Positions 48,894 to 59,500 of a DNA stretch of 64,000 nt are shown here, piece by piece. The notes under the pieces were generated by a model. That model ran no database searches. It was not told where the DNA came from and saw only the letters and a list, made by a program, of their open reading frames with translations. The number at the start of each line of letters is the position of its first letter. Position 1 is the stretch's first letter. Origin of the DNA: Flavobacterium sp. 270 (GTDB lineage Bacteria; Bacteroidota; Bacteroidia; Flavobacteriales; Flavobacteriaceae); contig NZ_SODM01000003.1 in NCBI RefSeq assembly GCF_004368785.1, positions 372,001 through 436,000 of the forward strand. Direction: 5' to 3'. Both the position numbers and the translations under genes were made by a program.

Positions 48894-50747
48894 TTAGTTG
48901 ATGATTATCTTTTTAATTACAGTTTGTTCTGCAGTTGTGATTTTAACAATGTAAATTCCTTTTGCAAGATGACTTACTGATACTGCATTGTCTGTAGTAT
49001 TTTGTTTTTCAAATACTTTTTGTCCTGCAAAAGAAATAATTTCTATCGAATAAGAAATAGAATCTCCATAACCAACATTAAAGTTTCCATCAGAAGGGTT
49101 TGGGTAAATTGAAATTCCATCCACATAAACTGGGATTTCTTCTTCAGTTTCAGCAATTGGAGCTTTTTTGCTTGCTAAGTTGCTGCAAGTGTCTGTAGCA
49201 TAAGAATCCCATTGTGAACTTAAATTAAATGTTGTCGTTGGAGCAGTTACAGTCGATTTTCTTCTTAAAGTTACATCGGCTGCAAAGTTAGCAGTTCCAC
49301 CGCTAAAAGTTCCAATAATATCAATCAAAACGCCATTTTTAAATAAACCTACAGCGTCATTTCCATTAAAAGTCAACTCCGTTGCTGTTGTCGAAATATT
49401 GGCAGCGCTCGTTAAGAAACAAGTCGAAGAAATAGAACTGTTTACCACAACATATTTTCCGCCGCTGCTTAAAGTTCCTGTCAAAGCTAAACCTGTACTC
49501 CAAGCTCCAGCACCGTTTGTTTGTTTTTTAATTGTATAAACAGACATACTTACCGCGCTTCCTGTATTATTAGCGATTTCCAAAGCCTTATTATTTCCAG
49601 AACCTTCAATATATTCAGAGAAAAGAAGTTCTGTCGCTGTTCCTGTTCCGCCACTGCTGTTTGTTGTTACCGCGATTGTATTGCTCGATGCAGAAGCATT
49701 TCCTGCAGCATCTTTTGCTTTTACATAAATAGAATAACTTGTAGAAGCAGTTAAACCAGTTATCGTTGCAGTTGTTCCGGAAACTGTTGTTTTTAAAGCG
49801 CTGTTTGCATAAACATCATAACCCGTAACAGCTACATTATCTGTAGATGCGGTCCAGCTTAACGAAATAGAAGTAGCAGTTTTCGCTGTAGAAGCTAGAC
49901 TTGTTGGAGTAGAAGGAGCCTGAGTATCTCCAGTTCCAGAAGTACCGCCCCAAATTTGACTCACATATTCCGGATGATCGATATATGGATTTCTATTTCC
50001 CTGACGTGCGTAAACTGCATTATTTCTGGCAATTTCTCTCGCACTTACAGGATCTTGCGTATTCCATGCCAAAAGCATATTTAGGAAAGCAGTTGTAAAA
50101 ACCTGGTTGCTTGTACCATTGAACATCGCATAAGAATATCCGGCAACTGTATTTTCATAACGTGTTGCAAAATAAAAATACATTCTGGCAATATCACCTT
50201 TAAAAGCATTTATAGGTTCAAAAACAGTTCCCGAATATCCAGAAACACTGCTTGATCCTAATTTGCTTCCGTTTTGCGAAGTGTAAGTTGCAGAACTCAC
50301 TGTTCCGTGTGGGTAATTAGAACGCATTCCGTTTACTTTTCCATCGGTTGGTGTAATAAAATGTGCGTCGGCAACCATTGGTGACTGCTCATTAAAAACA
50401 GACTGTGGAATTATATGTTCTCTGTTGTAACAATCTCCTTCTGCAGAATAATTGCCACATCTTTGCGTACTTCCAGTACTGTAATTGTAAGGATCTGTTC
50501 CTGATGGATTTTCAGAATACATGTCTAAAACTGTTCCGTCATTTTCGTAGAAATTGTCAACGTCGGAAGTTTGGTAGGTTGTGTACAAACCAGCATAACC
50601 ATTATCGGTGTGGCCTTTTATAATGTTGTACAATTGTGTTTTTAAAGTATAACCTGTTCCAGTTGCTGTGTTGTAATAACCCGACGGAATCTGTGCAAAA
50701 CTTGCGGTAAAAACCAATAAAAATAATAAAGAGTAGATTTTTTTCAT
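48894..50747 (-). CDS. Secreted endonuclease I with fibronectin III, lamin-tail and T9SS tail
   Basis: The 617-residue protein has a signal peptide (1-18) and an endonuclease I domain (about 20-260, with the catalytic YNREHIIPQS and DAHFITPTDGKVNGMRSNYPHG). A fibronectin III domain follows (about 275-360, APSTPTSLASTAKTATSISL), then a lamin-tail-like domain (about 370-520, ELLFSEYIEGSGNNKALEI). The type A sorting tail (about 545-617, ISIYPNPSDGNFNV ... GIYIVKITT) sends it through type IX secretion. It should degrade extracellular DNA or RNA for phosphate and nucleotides. Confidence 0.92.
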   Translation of the reverse strand: MKKIYSLLFLLVFTASFAQIPSGYYNTATGTGYTLKTQLYNIIKGHTDNGYAGLYTTYQTSDVDNFYENDGTVLDMYSENPSGTDPYNYSTGSTQRCGNYSAEGDCYNREHIIPQSVFNEQSPMVADAHFITPTDGKVNGMRSNYPHGTVSSATYTSQNGSKLGSSSVSGYSGTVFEPINAFKGDIARMYFYFATRYENTVAGYSYAMFNGTSNQVFTTAFLNMLLAWNTQDPVSAREIARNNAVYARQGNRNPYIDHPEYVSQIWGGTSGTGDTQAPSTPTSLASTAKTATSISLSWTASTDNVAVTGYDVYANSALKTTVSGTTATITGLTASTSYSIYVKAKDAAGNASASSNTIAVTTNSSGGTGTATELLFSEYIEGSGNNKALEIANNTGSAVSMSVYTIKKQTNGAGAWSTGLALTGTLSSGGKYVVVNSSISSTCFLTSAANISTTATELTFNGNDAVGLFKNGVLIDIIGTFSGGTANFAADVTLRRKSTVTAPTTTFNLSSQWDSYATDTCSNLASKKAPIAETEEEIPVYVDGISIYPNPSDGNFNVGYGDSISYSIEIISFAGQKVFEKQNTTDNAVSVSHLAKGIYIVKITTAEQTVIKKIIIN

Positions 50748-50946
50748 AAAAAGCAGTTTAAGATTTGGTTTGAAATTGTGAAAATTAAGATTTCAATAAA
50801 TTGATTATTAATATTTTAATTTTAGAATTGTATCAAATTTACTACTTTTTAGAATAGGCTGTATTAAGAGATGTTTAAATTTTAGATATATTTTCTTACT
50901 GTTATAAGGTTTGCCGCGAAGACACTAAGACACTAAGTTTTTTTAT

Positions 50947-51099
50947 CGCAGATTTTGCAGATTTAGGAAGTTTTTTTAATCTCGCAAAGACGCAAAGTCG
51001 CAAAGTTTTTTATTTCCTTAGAAGACAACTTTGCGACTTTGCGTCTTTGCGAGAAATTCATTTACAAGAAAAAAATCCTCTAAATCTGCAAAATCTGCG
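50947..51099. repeat. Nested perfect inverted repeats
   Basis: Outer arms of 19 bp (50947-50965 with 51081-51099, CGCAGATTTTGCAGATTTA and inverse) enclose inner arms of 27 bp (50981-51007 with 51027-51053), built from CGCAAAG heptads. The whole 367-base spacer 50748-51114 has no gene. Confidence 0.82.
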
Positions 51100-51114
51100 A
51101 GAAAAAAATAAAAA

Positions 51115-52623
51115 TTACTTCGGAAAATCAGCACTTTGATAAGCACCCAAATCAGGAGGAGAGGTTCTGGTTTTCCCGATAATATCCAACGGAATATTAT
51201 AAAGTTGATTCCCTTTCGCGAAAGCGCCAGAACTTTTATCAATATTCAGTTTGTTTTCTGAGATATTAAAAAACTTCGGACTTTGATTTAGAATAATTTG
51301 ATTGTAATGTACCGGATCTGAAGTGAATTGATAATCAGGATTAGTGCTTGAACTACTGAATTTAAGTAGACAGTTATTTAATTGATAAACAAAACTTGCA
51401 CTAGCATTTTTACTCAGATTAAATTCGTTGGTATTAGAACCATAAATAATACAATTGTTAAAATTCGCCTGAGTCAAATTATTAGCTTCCGGGGCTGCGC
51501 CAGCCAAACTATTGCTCAAACTGACTGCAAAATGCGAACTGCTCTGCCAATTGTTATTAAAAGTACAATGTGTAAAGCTGTAATTGCCACCGTAAACACA
51601 AGATAAACCTGCTAAACCAGCATAATTAATAACGATATTTTCTCCGGTAATACGAGCATTTTGAGCCAAAATTCCGTATTGCGCACAATTGTAAATCTGA
51701 GTATTTTTTATTGAAGTATTTCCAGTGCTTTTAATATCAAGACCAATCGTACCATTTTTTAAAGTTAAATGATTGATGGAGCTATTTTTACTTCCATTAG
51801 AAAAAATCACCGAACCCCATTGTCCCGGAATATCAGCATATAAAGATTCAAGACGATCGCCTTTAAAAACAACTTCGTTTTCTAATTTTTCAGTTGCAGA
51901 AACAGTTCCATTAATCTGAAGTGAAGCATTAGAAGCAACATAAAGCCCAGAATTAGAATGAAAAAATACTTTAGAACCCGCTTCAAAAGTTACGGTTTTA
52001 TTTTCCGGAACACCGGCATAACCATAAATAACATACGGTTTGTTTTTTGTAAAAGCCAGTTCATTTCCGTTTACAGCGTCATTTTCATCCAAGTAAAAAC
52101 CATCGACATCTTTACCGTCAATTTTAATTTTTTCTTTACTTCCGTCAGGATTTTGTTTTGGATATAAAAATACAGCATCCTGAATTAAAGTAACCAGTGC
52201 TACTTCCTGAAGATTTGCGCCACTGTCAAATTGAATTTCATCTGTATATAAAAAATCAGCAGGATTTGCATCTGTAATATCGGCCGTAGTTTCAATAAAA
52301 ATATACAAACTGTCTTTGGCTAAAAGCGTAACATCATTAAAAATTTTGCCATTGTTGCCACTCATTCCGTCAACCGTCATTCGATATTTAGAACTTAATC
52401 CTTTTTTTAGCTGAATGGTCGGAATCGAAATATCGTCTTTACTTTTATTGTAAACTTTAAGTTGATACGTGCTCGAACCGATGTTTTTAAAAACAGTATC
52501 CAGATAAACGGTATCTTTTGAAAACTTCAAATCTCCGGAACTTGCAACAGTGTCAAAATCAGTTCGGCATGAGCTGAAAGCAAAAATTATAGCAAGAATG
52601 AAGAGTGTAAAGTATTGACGCAT
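51115..52623 (-). CDS. Lipoprotein with right-handed beta-helix
   Basis: From ATG 52623 (MRQYFTLFILAIIFAFSSC) the product has 502 residues with the lipidated Cys at 19. The first ~190 residues are beta-sandwich-like (FSKDTVYLDTVFKNIGSSTY). From about 200 on there are repeated short beta-rungs (INHLTLKNGTIGLDIKSTGN, IKNTQIYNCAQYGI) of a pectate-lyase-like helix. Upstream in-frame codons would place 24 residues before the signal and are not used. It is probably surface-exposed; the ligand is unknown. Confidence 0.78.
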   Translation of the reverse strand: MRQYFTLFILAIIFAFSSCRTDFDTVASSGDLKFSKDTVYLDTVFKNIGSSTYQLKVYNKSKDDISIPTIQLKKGLSSKYRMTVDGMSGNNGKIFNDVTLLAKDSLYIFIETTADITDANPADFLYTDEIQFDSGANLQEVALVTLIQDAVFLYPKQNPDGSKEKIKIDGKDVDGFYLDENDAVNGNELAFTKNKPYVIYGYAGVPENKTVTFEAGSKVFFHSNSGLYVASNASLQINGTVSATEKLENEVVFKGDRLESLYADIPGQWGSVIFSNGSKNSSINHLTLKNGTIGLDIKSTGNTSIKNTQIYNCAQYGILAQNARITGENIVINYAGLAGLSCVYGGNYSFTHCTFNNNWQSSSHFAVSLSNSLAGAAPEANNLTQANFNNCIIYGSNTNEFNLSKNASASFVYQLNNCLLKFSSSSTNPDYQFTSDPVHYNQIILNQSPKFFNISENKLNIDKSSGAFAKGNQLYNIPLDIIGKTRTSPPDLGAYQSADFPK

Positions 52624-52637
52624 TTTTTTGTTTTTTG

Positions 52638-52751
52638 TTTTTCTGCCACTCCCGATAGTAATCGGGATAAAAGGATTAAAAAGATTTTTTTTCAAGACTT
52701 TTAATTTGTGAGAATCTGTGCATCCCGATTACTATCGGGAGTGGCAGAAAA
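52638..52751. repeat. 31-bp inverted repeat containing CCCGATAGTAATCGGG
   Basis: Left arm from 52638 (CTGCCACTCCCGATAGTAAT at 52643) is inverted at 52722-52751. It is a double copy of the TCCCGATAG palindrome family, facing itself. Confidence 0.78.
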
Positions 52752-52899
52752 ACTTTAAAATTTAATTGCCCCAAAATTATTGTTTCGGTAAAAATAGCAA
52801 AAATCTGACAGCTTCATAAATGATTTTTAATAATACAAATGGATTTTTTAATTTGTATCTTCTCTTTTGTTTAATTTTACGATTTTAAAGCTTATTTTA

Positions 52900-53328
52900 A
52901 TGAATTATACAAAAGAACAGATTTTGGCTCACTGCAATGCGTTTTCTAAAAACACTTTGATGGAGACGCTAAAAATAGAATATATAGATGCTGGAGAAGA
53001 TTTTTTGACAGCAAAAATGCCAGTAAATGCATCAGTTCATCAGCCAATGGGATTGCTACACGGAGGAGCATCGGTTGCTTTGGCCGAAAGCGTAGGAAGT
53101 GCAGCATCTTTTTTCTTTGTAAATCCGGAAGAGCAGGAAGTTCGAGGTATCGAAATTTCGGCAAATCACCTAAAAAGTATTCGTGAAGGTTTTGTTTTCG
53201 GAACGGCTCGAATCATTCATAAAGGAAGAAGTATTCATCTTTGGGAAATTAAAATTACCGACGAAGAAGGGAATTTGATTTCGCTTTGCAAATTGACAAA
53301 TATGGTTTTAGACAGAAAGAAAAGTTAG
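52900..53328 (+). CDS. menI: PaaI-type hotdog thioesterase, probable DHNA-CoA thioesterase
   Basis: 142 residues from ATG 52900 (MNYTKEQILAHCNAFSKNTL). A hotdog fold with HQPMGLLHGGASVALAESVGS, where the HGG and following Glu are the active-site set of the PaaI/YdiI group. The next gene, 6 bases on, is an isochorismate synthase. A role in menaquinone synthesis, hydrolysing 1,4-dihydroxy-2-naphthoyl-CoA, is therefore likely. The gene symbol is by context. Confidence 0.8.
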   Translation: MNYTKEQILAHCNAFSKNTLMETLKIEYIDAGEDFLTAKMPVNASVHQPMGLLHGGASVALAESVGSAASFFFVNPEEQEVRGIEISANHLKSIREGFVFGTARIIHKGRSIHLWEIKITDEEGNLISLCKLTNMVLDRKKS

Positions 53329-53334
53329 TTGAAT

Positions 53335-54402
53335 ATGAATGATTTCTTTTCTAAAATTACATTGCATAAAGAACAAAATTTACCTTTTGTACTTTATTCT
53401 AAACCCAATTCGACTAAAATAATTGGGCTTTTACAACAAAATGATGTTTTGCATACGGTTTCTGATTTTACCGAAAAAGGTTTTGTTTTTGCTTCTTTTG
53501 ATGAAAAACAATTAATTCTGATTCCGGAAAATGAAGCTGAAATCATTATTGCTGAACAAGAAAATTTTGAAATTAATCTAACCGAGATTAATGATTTAGG
53601 TTTTGATGAAAAAGCCAAAAATCAATACGAAGATTTAGTTGCAAAAGGAATTGAAGCGATTAAAAACGAGGAATTTAAAAAAGTCGTTTTATCGCGCAGC
53701 GAAAGCGTTGATCTTTCTGAATTTGATTTTGTAACTACTTTTCAGCAGCTAATTCAATTGTATCCAACGACTTTTAGTTATTGCTTTTTTCATCCGAAAA
53801 TTGGTTTTTGGATGGGAGCAACGCCGGAACAATTACTAAAAGCCAACGGAAATGCGTTTGAAACTACGGCGCTGGCGGGAACGCAGAAAGCAACTTTAGA
53901 AACCGATATTTCGTGGGAACAAAAAGAAAAAGACGAACAGCAATATGTGACTGATTTTATTGTGAAAAGACTTCGAGAAGTAGCTTTTTCGGTAAAAGTT
54001 ACAGAACCGTACAGCATAAAAGCAGGATCGATCTGGCATATTAAAACCGATATTTCGGGAGTTTTAAATGAAAATTCAACGCTGGAAGAAGTAATTGATA
54101 CCCTGCATCCAACGCCTGCGGTTTGCGGACTTCCTAAAAAGAAAGCAAAAGCTTTTATTGTAGAAAACGAAAATTACGACCGGACTTTTTATACGGGTTT
54201 TCTGGGCGAATTAAACAGCAGTCTGGAATCGAGCTCCGTAAGTTCTGATTTATTTGTAAATTTACGAAGCATGCAGATTCAGCAAAATAAAGCCATTTTG
54301 TATATGGGATGCGGTATTACCAAAGAAAGTATTCCCGAAAAAGAATGGGAGGAAAGCGTCAATAAATCCATGACGATGAAAAGGGTTTTAAAGATAAAAT
54401 AG
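53335..54402 (+). CDS. menF: Isochorismate synthase (menaquinone pathway)
   Basis: 355 residues from ATG 53335. The chorismate-binding C-terminal domain (about 105-350) contains FKKVVLSRSESVDL, FWMGATPEQLL, ETTALAGTQKA, HIKTDISGVL, LHPTPAVCGLPK and YTGFLGEL. It turns chorismate into isochorismate, the first committed step to menaquinone. It lies 6 bases after the thioesterase gene, so both are translated from one message. Confidence 0.9.
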   Translation: MNDFFSKITLHKEQNLPFVLYSKPNSTKIIGLLQQNDVLHTVSDFTEKGFVFASFDEKQLILIPENEAEIIIAEQENFEINLTEINDLGFDEKAKNQYEDLVAKGIEAIKNEEFKKVVLSRSESVDLSEFDFVTTFQQLIQLYPTTFSYCFFHPKIGFWMGATPEQLLKANGNAFETTALAGTQKATLETDISWEQKEKDEQQYVTDFIVKRLREVAFSVKVTEPYSIKAGSIWHIKTDISGVLNENSTLEEVIDTLHPTPAVCGLPKKKAKAFIVENENYDRTFYTGFLGELNSSLESSSVSSDLFVNLRSMQIQQNKAILYMGCGITKESIPEKEWEESVNKSMTMKRVLKIK

Positions 54403-54409
54403 TTTTTTA

Positions 54410-54457
54410 GTTTCAGGTTTCAAGTTGACACACAGGACGTAACTTGAAACCTGAAAC
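54410..54457 (+). terminator. Hairpin between menF and bshB1
   Basis: GTTTCAGGTTTCAAGTT (54410-54426) pairs perfectly with AACTTGAAACCTGAAAC (54441-54457). A third copy of TTGAAACCTGAAAC follows to 54471. It may be an attenuator rather than a full stop because no T run follows. Confidence 0.6.
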
Positions 54458-54486
54458 TTGAAACCTGAAACAAAAAAATAAAAATT

Positions 54487-55203
54487 ATGAAATTAGATAT
54501 ATTAGCCTTTGGCGCACATCCGGATGATGTAGAATTGGGTTGTGCGGGAACGATTTTAAAAGAAGTTTCGCTGGGTAAAAAAGTAGGCATTGTAGATTTA
54601 ACACGCGGTGAACTTGGAACGCGCGGAACCGCAGAAACCAGAGATAAAGAAGCTGCCGATGCTGCAAAAATATTGGGCGTTGTAGTTCGTGAGAATCTCG
54701 AAATGCGTGATGGCTTTTTTGCAAATGATGAAAAGCATCAGCTTGAAGTTATAAAGATGATTCGAAAATACAGACCAGAAATTGTTTTATGCAACGCTGT
54801 AGACGATCGCCATATTGATCACGGAAAAGGTAGTAAATTGGTTTCTGACGCTTGTTTTTTATCTGGATTAATGAAAATTGAAACTTCTATTGACGGTGTA
54901 AATCAAGAAGCGTGGCGACCAAAAGTGGTGTACCATTATATTCAATGGAAAAATATCGTACCTGATTTTGTAGTTGATATTACTGGATTTGAACACAAGA
55001 AAATCGAAGCTGTAGCAGCTTATAAAACGCAGTTTTATGATCCAAATTCAAAAGAACCTGCTACACCTATTACAAGCAAAAACTTCTTTGATAGTTTAAA
55101 TTATCGCGCGCAGGACTTAGGAAGGCTTGTTGGTAAAGATTTTGCTGAAGGATTTACGGTTGAAAGGTGTTTGGCAGTCAATAGCTTAGAAAATTTAATG
55201 TAA
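54487..55203 (+). CDS. bshB1: Bacillithiol biosynthesis deacetylase
   Basis: A 238-residue LmbE-fold zinc deacetylase that removes acetate from GlcNAc-malate. The metal site is FGAHPDDVELGCAGT (His, Asp) and CNAVDDRHIDHGKG (His). TRGELGTRGTAETRDKE and PDFVVDITGFEHKKIEAVAAYKTQF are typical of BshB1. It implies that this organism uses bacillithiol as its thiol buffer, which fits the oxyR/dps/sodC oxidative-stress genes nearby. Confidence 0.93.
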   Translation: MKLDILAFGAHPDDVELGCAGTILKEVSLGKKVGIVDLTRGELGTRGTAETRDKEAADAAKILGVVVRENLEMRDGFFANDEKHQLEVIKMIRKYRPEIVLCNAVDDRHIDHGKGSKLVSDACFLSGLMKIETSIDGVNQEAWRPKVVYHYIQWKNIVPDFVVDITGFEHKKIEAVAAYKTQFYDPNSKEPATPITSKNFFDSLNYRAQDLGRLVGKDFAEGFTVERCLAVNSLENLM

Positions 55204-55268
55204 TTTTTTCATTTTTTTCTTTGTAGAAGTAAACCTTTGTTATATATTTGCACTCGCTAAGCAAAAAT

Positions 55269-55343
55269 GGTGGTTGTAGCTCAGCTGGTTAGAGTAGCGG
55301 TTTGTGGTGCCGCGGGTCGCCGGTTCGAACCCGGTCAGCCACC
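55269..55343 (+). tRNA. tRNA-His (anticodon GTG)
   Basis: A complete cloverleaf. It has G-1 at 55269 and acceptor GTGGTTG with CAGCCAC, and C73 pairing with G-1 as tRNA-His requires. The D arm carries AGCTCAGCTGGTTAGAGT. The anticodon arm GCGGT-TTGTGGT-GCCGC gives anticodon GTG. The T arm is CCGGTTCGAACCCGG. CCA is not encoded in full. Confidence 0.95.
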
Positions 55344-55352
55344 CAGAAATTT

Positions 55353-55384
55353 AAAGCCTTGAATTTTATTCAAGGCTTTTTTTG
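55353..55384 (+). terminator. Terminator of tRNA-His
   Basis: AAAGCCTTGAA (55353-55363) pairs with TTCAAGGCTTT (55369-55379), followed by T's. Confidence 0.88.
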
Positions 55385-55393
55385 TGCCTAGAA

Positions 55394-55568
55394 ATTAAAT
55401 TCCAATTTTTTTTAAATTCCAAATTCCAATTTTAACGTAGAGTACGCAAGGCAAAAAAAGCAAAGGTTCGCAAAGTTTATAATTAATAAAACTTTGCGAA
55501 CCTATGTGTAATCTTAACGCTCTTTGCAGTAAATTGGAATTTGGAATTTAAAAAAAATTGGAATTTAA
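55394..55568. repeat. Large cruciform of AAATTCCAATTT repeats
   Basis: TAAATTCCAATTTTTTTTAA (from 55395) and its inverse near 55545-55568 flank AAATTCCAAATTCCAATTTT and its inverse, with an inner pair GGTTCGCAAAGTTT / AAACTTTGCGAACC (55464-55506). No gene is in it. Confidence 0.7.
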
Positions 55569-55572
55569 ATTC

Positions 55573-56421
55573 TTATCTGATTTCCTCAAAAGTAGTTCCC
55601 TGTTTAATATCTCCTGTACTAAAACCTTTTTTAAACCAATACATTCTTTGTTCAGAAGTTCCGTGCGTAAAAGAATCCGGAACTATTTGTCCCTGCATTT
55701 TACTTTGTATGGCATCGTCTCCAACTGCATTTGCTGCACTTAAAGCTTCATCAATATCACCAACATCTAAGTTTTCTTTATTATAATGTGCCCAAACTCC
55801 GGCATAAAAATCGGCTTGCAGTTCTAGTGCAACAGAAAGTTTATTAGCCTGTGCTTCACTTTTTCCTTCTTGAGCTTCACGCATTTTTGCTGAGGTTCCC
55901 ATTAAGGTCTGAATGTGATGCCCAATTTCGTGTGCTATAACATACGCAATTGCAAAGTCACCGCCCTTAGCTCCAAATTTAGTTTTTAGTTCCTCAAAAA
56001 AGCCTAAATCCATATAAACCTTGCGGTCGCCAGGACAATAAAAAGGTCCGGAAGCTGATGAAGCACCACCGCAGGCAGTTTGTACAGAACCTCTAAAAAG
56101 CACCAATTTTGGTTTTTCGTAAGTCATACCATTTTCAGAGAATATTTTGCTCCAGATATCTTCGTTATCGGCTAAAACAACTCTAACAAAATTACCCATT
56201 TCTTCATCTTCTTTGCTTAACGGAGCGGCAGCTTCAGTTTGTTGTTGTCCGCCTTGTATTTGTTCCAGTGCATTTCCTACTGTTTTACCAGTTTCACCGC
56301 CAAAAACATTTAATAGCAAAATAACAATTCCGATAACACCACCTCCAACAACGGCTTTTCCACCAGAAAGTCCTCTTCTGTCTTCTACATTATCACTTTG
56401 TCTTCTTCCTAACCATTTCAT
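55573..56421 (-). CDS. Neutral zinc metallopeptidase (YpfJ-like)
   Basis: The 282-residue protein has an N-terminal RGLSGGKAVVGGGVIGIVIL segment with one membrane helix (about 22-42). The peptidase domain carries HEIGHHIQ (zinc ligands) at about 165 and the third ligand in ELQADFYAGVWAH. This is the YpfJ/KPN_02809 family; the substrate is unknown. It is probably anchored with the active domain outside the inner membrane. Confidence 0.88.
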   Translation of the reverse strand: MKWLGRRQSDNVEDRRGLSGGKAVVGGGVIGIVILLLNVFGGETGKTVGNALEQIQGGQQQTEAAAPLSKEDEEMGNFVRVVLADNEDIWSKIFSENGMTYEKPKLVLFRGSVQTACGGASSASGPFYCPGDRKVYMDLGFFEELKTKFGAKGGDFAIAYVIAHEIGHHIQTLMGTSAKMREAQEGKSEAQANKLSVALELQADFYAGVWAHYNKENLDVGDIDEALSAANAVGDDAIQSKMQGQIVPDSFTHGTSEQRMYWFKKGFSTGDIKQGTTFEEIR

Positions 56422-56511
56422 AGTATATTGTAATTTAGTTTTTTATATTTTTAATGTACGAATTTATGTATTTTTAAATAATAAAAGGTTATCGAAATTA
56501 AATTACTTTTA

Positions 56512-59500
56512 TCATTTAAGCCATTTTATCAAAGTCTCTTCTACGCTGCCTTTTATGATTGGTTTTGAGATATAATCATCCATTCCGGCCGATAAACATT
56601 TATTTCTTTCTTCTTTTTCGGCGCCTGCAGTTACGGCAATTATCGGAATATTTTTGCCTGTTACCGTATTTCTAATCGCTCTTGTAGTTTCGTAACCATT
56701 CATGATTGGCATCTGAATATCCATAAAAACAAGACTCGGATTTATGCTTTCAAATTGTTGTATGGCTTCATAACCATTCTCGCATTCATAAATAAAAGCA
56801 TTGTTATAGAGGTTTTTAATAATAGTTTTAAGCAAAAGCATATTAACTTTATTGTCTTCTACGATTAAAAACGTGATATTTTTTTTGCTGTATTCTGTAC
56901 TTTCTTCGTCAGAATTTAAGTTCATTCTTTTGAGTTCTGCATTGTATTTTTCGTTAATACTTTGATTGCTTGTTTTTAAATTCAAATCAAAATAAAAATT
57001 ACTGCCAATGTCAATTTTACTTTCCAATTGCAGACGGCTTTCCATCAATGCCAGCAATTGATTGGAGATTGTTAATCCTAAACCAGTTCCGCCAAATTTT
57101 CTCGTTGTAGAACTATCTTCTTGCGAAAAAGCTTTAAAAATCTTCTTCTGATTTTTTTCCAAAATTCCAATTCCGGTATCAATTACAGAAAAACGTATTA
57201 CACAATTGTTGTTTTTGTTTTTTTCTAAAACCGAAACATTAAGTTTGATAGAACCTTCGTTGGTAAATTTTACAGCGTTTGAAAGCAGGTTTATCAGAAT
57301 TTGTTTGATACGCACAATATCGGTCCAGATGTATTTAGGAACATCAGGATCTACATTAAGTTCGAGCTGCAGGTTTTTTTGGTTGGATTCGTAAACAATT
57401 AAATCAAAAACCTGACCGAGTACTTTTTTGATGTCGTATAAATCTATAAAAAGCTCTAGTTTTCCGGCTTCAATTTTAGAAAAATCCAGAATATCATTTA
57501 TAATCTCCAACAAAGAATGTGCAGATTGATTAATGGTTGTCATGTATTTTTCCTGAATTTCTTCTAGTTCAGTTTTCATCAATAAATGCGTGAAACCAAT
57601 AATACCGTTTAAAGGCGTTCTAATTTCGTGCGACATATTGGCAAGGAAATCCGATTTTGATTTGTTTGCGGCTTCGGCCAATTGTTTGGCTTTTATGGCG
57701 TCTTCGGTTTCTTTTTTATTGGTAATATCAAAGTAAATACCGCCGACAAATTCAATTTCATCGTCTTTTTTGATAACATCACCAAATTCTTCTACCCAAA
57801 TAAATTCTCCTGTTTTTCTTTTAATTCGGTAAATATTATGAAGCGGAATTCCGTTTTCTAAATTGCTGATTTGATTGTTAATGACGTCATCTTTATCATC
57901 AGGATGAATCAGCGACAAGAACGATAAATTATTCTCTATAAATTCTGATTTCGAATATCCTGTTAGATTCAGAATTTCATCGTTTAAGAATATTTTAGTC
58001 GAAAACGCATCAAATTTAGACAAGTAAACCGTTCCCGGAATATTATTGGCAATCAGTTTAAATTTCTCTTCACTTTCTACAATTTTGGTTTCATTTCGGT
58101 TTCTTTCTAATGCCGATGAAATGTTATTTGCTAAAACCTGAAAGATATAAATTTCCTCTTCAGACCATTTTCTTTCTTTTACACAATCATCAAAACCTAT
58201 AAATCCGGTAAAAACATCATTGATATAAAGCGGTAAAATCAAAATCGATTTGATTTCGTTGTTGATAAGCAATTCCTTAAAAAAAGTATTTCCGAGTTTA
58301 CGGGTAAGCGTATTTAGGATTTTCTTGTTTTGGGCAGCATCATAAATTTCTTTAAAATCTTCTTTGCTAAACGTTCTAAGTTTTGTTATCTGATGCTCAA
58401 TACCTTCCCGCGACCATTTGTGTTTTTGGCTTACGGTATCGGTTGTAAAATCTTTTTCGTAATAAAACATATGATCTACGTTGGCTGCTTTTCCAATCAA
58501 TTCATACGTTTCTGCAAACATTTCCTGTGTCGATTTGCTAAGTAGAAATTTCTCTGTACAAAGCGAAAGCGCATATAATAACTGGCTCTTAAATTCTAAT
58601 CTTCGTTCTGCTTCTAAACGCATTTGCGAAGAAATCGCCAGCGAAATCACATCAGATATGGTTCGGGCATAATTGATGTCTTCATTGTCCCAATCTCTTT
58701 TATTTTCGGTACTTTCAAAACAAGCGACACCTGCCAATTGTCCGCTTAAAAAAATCGGAACATCAAGCATCGATTTAATATGGTTTTTGGTAAAATAAAG
58801 TTTTTGAAATTCTGATGTTTCTAATTTATTAAAAACATCTGGGGCATTAATGATGGCTTTGTTTTTTAAGGTTTCAAAATAGATCGGATAAGATTCTTTA
58901 TCTAAAATATTTTTATCGTTTAAATTTTGATTATCAATGCTGTAAAGATTTTTACAGCTAATTAAATCTTTGTAATATTTCCAGAAACTTACGCGGTTTG
59001 CTTTGCTTACTGTGGCCGCTTCTTTAAGAATATAATCTATAACAGAATTTAAATTATCGAATTTGCTAAAGTCTGTAGTTGATAATTTTTTGGTAGAATT
59101 GTTGTACGCTTCAATTTTTTCGAGACGGCTTTTTTTCTCGTTTTCTATATTTCTAATTTCTGTAATATCTCTCGCAATACCTGCAAAACCAATAGTTTGC
59201 CCTAAATCATTTTTGCGGATTATAAGTTTTTGAGAAACCCATAATTCTTCTCCGTTTTTCTTTAAAATCGGAATTTCGATTAAAGGAAAATTATTCTCGT
59301 CAATTGCTAAATTTTCGTAGAAATCAACTGCATTTAGTAAATAATCTTCATGAATAAAATTAGAATAATGATGGTGCAGGATTTCATTGTCTGAATATCC
59401 TAAAATCGCATATGCAAACTCATTTACAAAAGTAAAACGACCATCAGCATCAATTTCAAAAATAATATCGGTTGCGGTCTGGATTAGGTTTTTGTATTGA

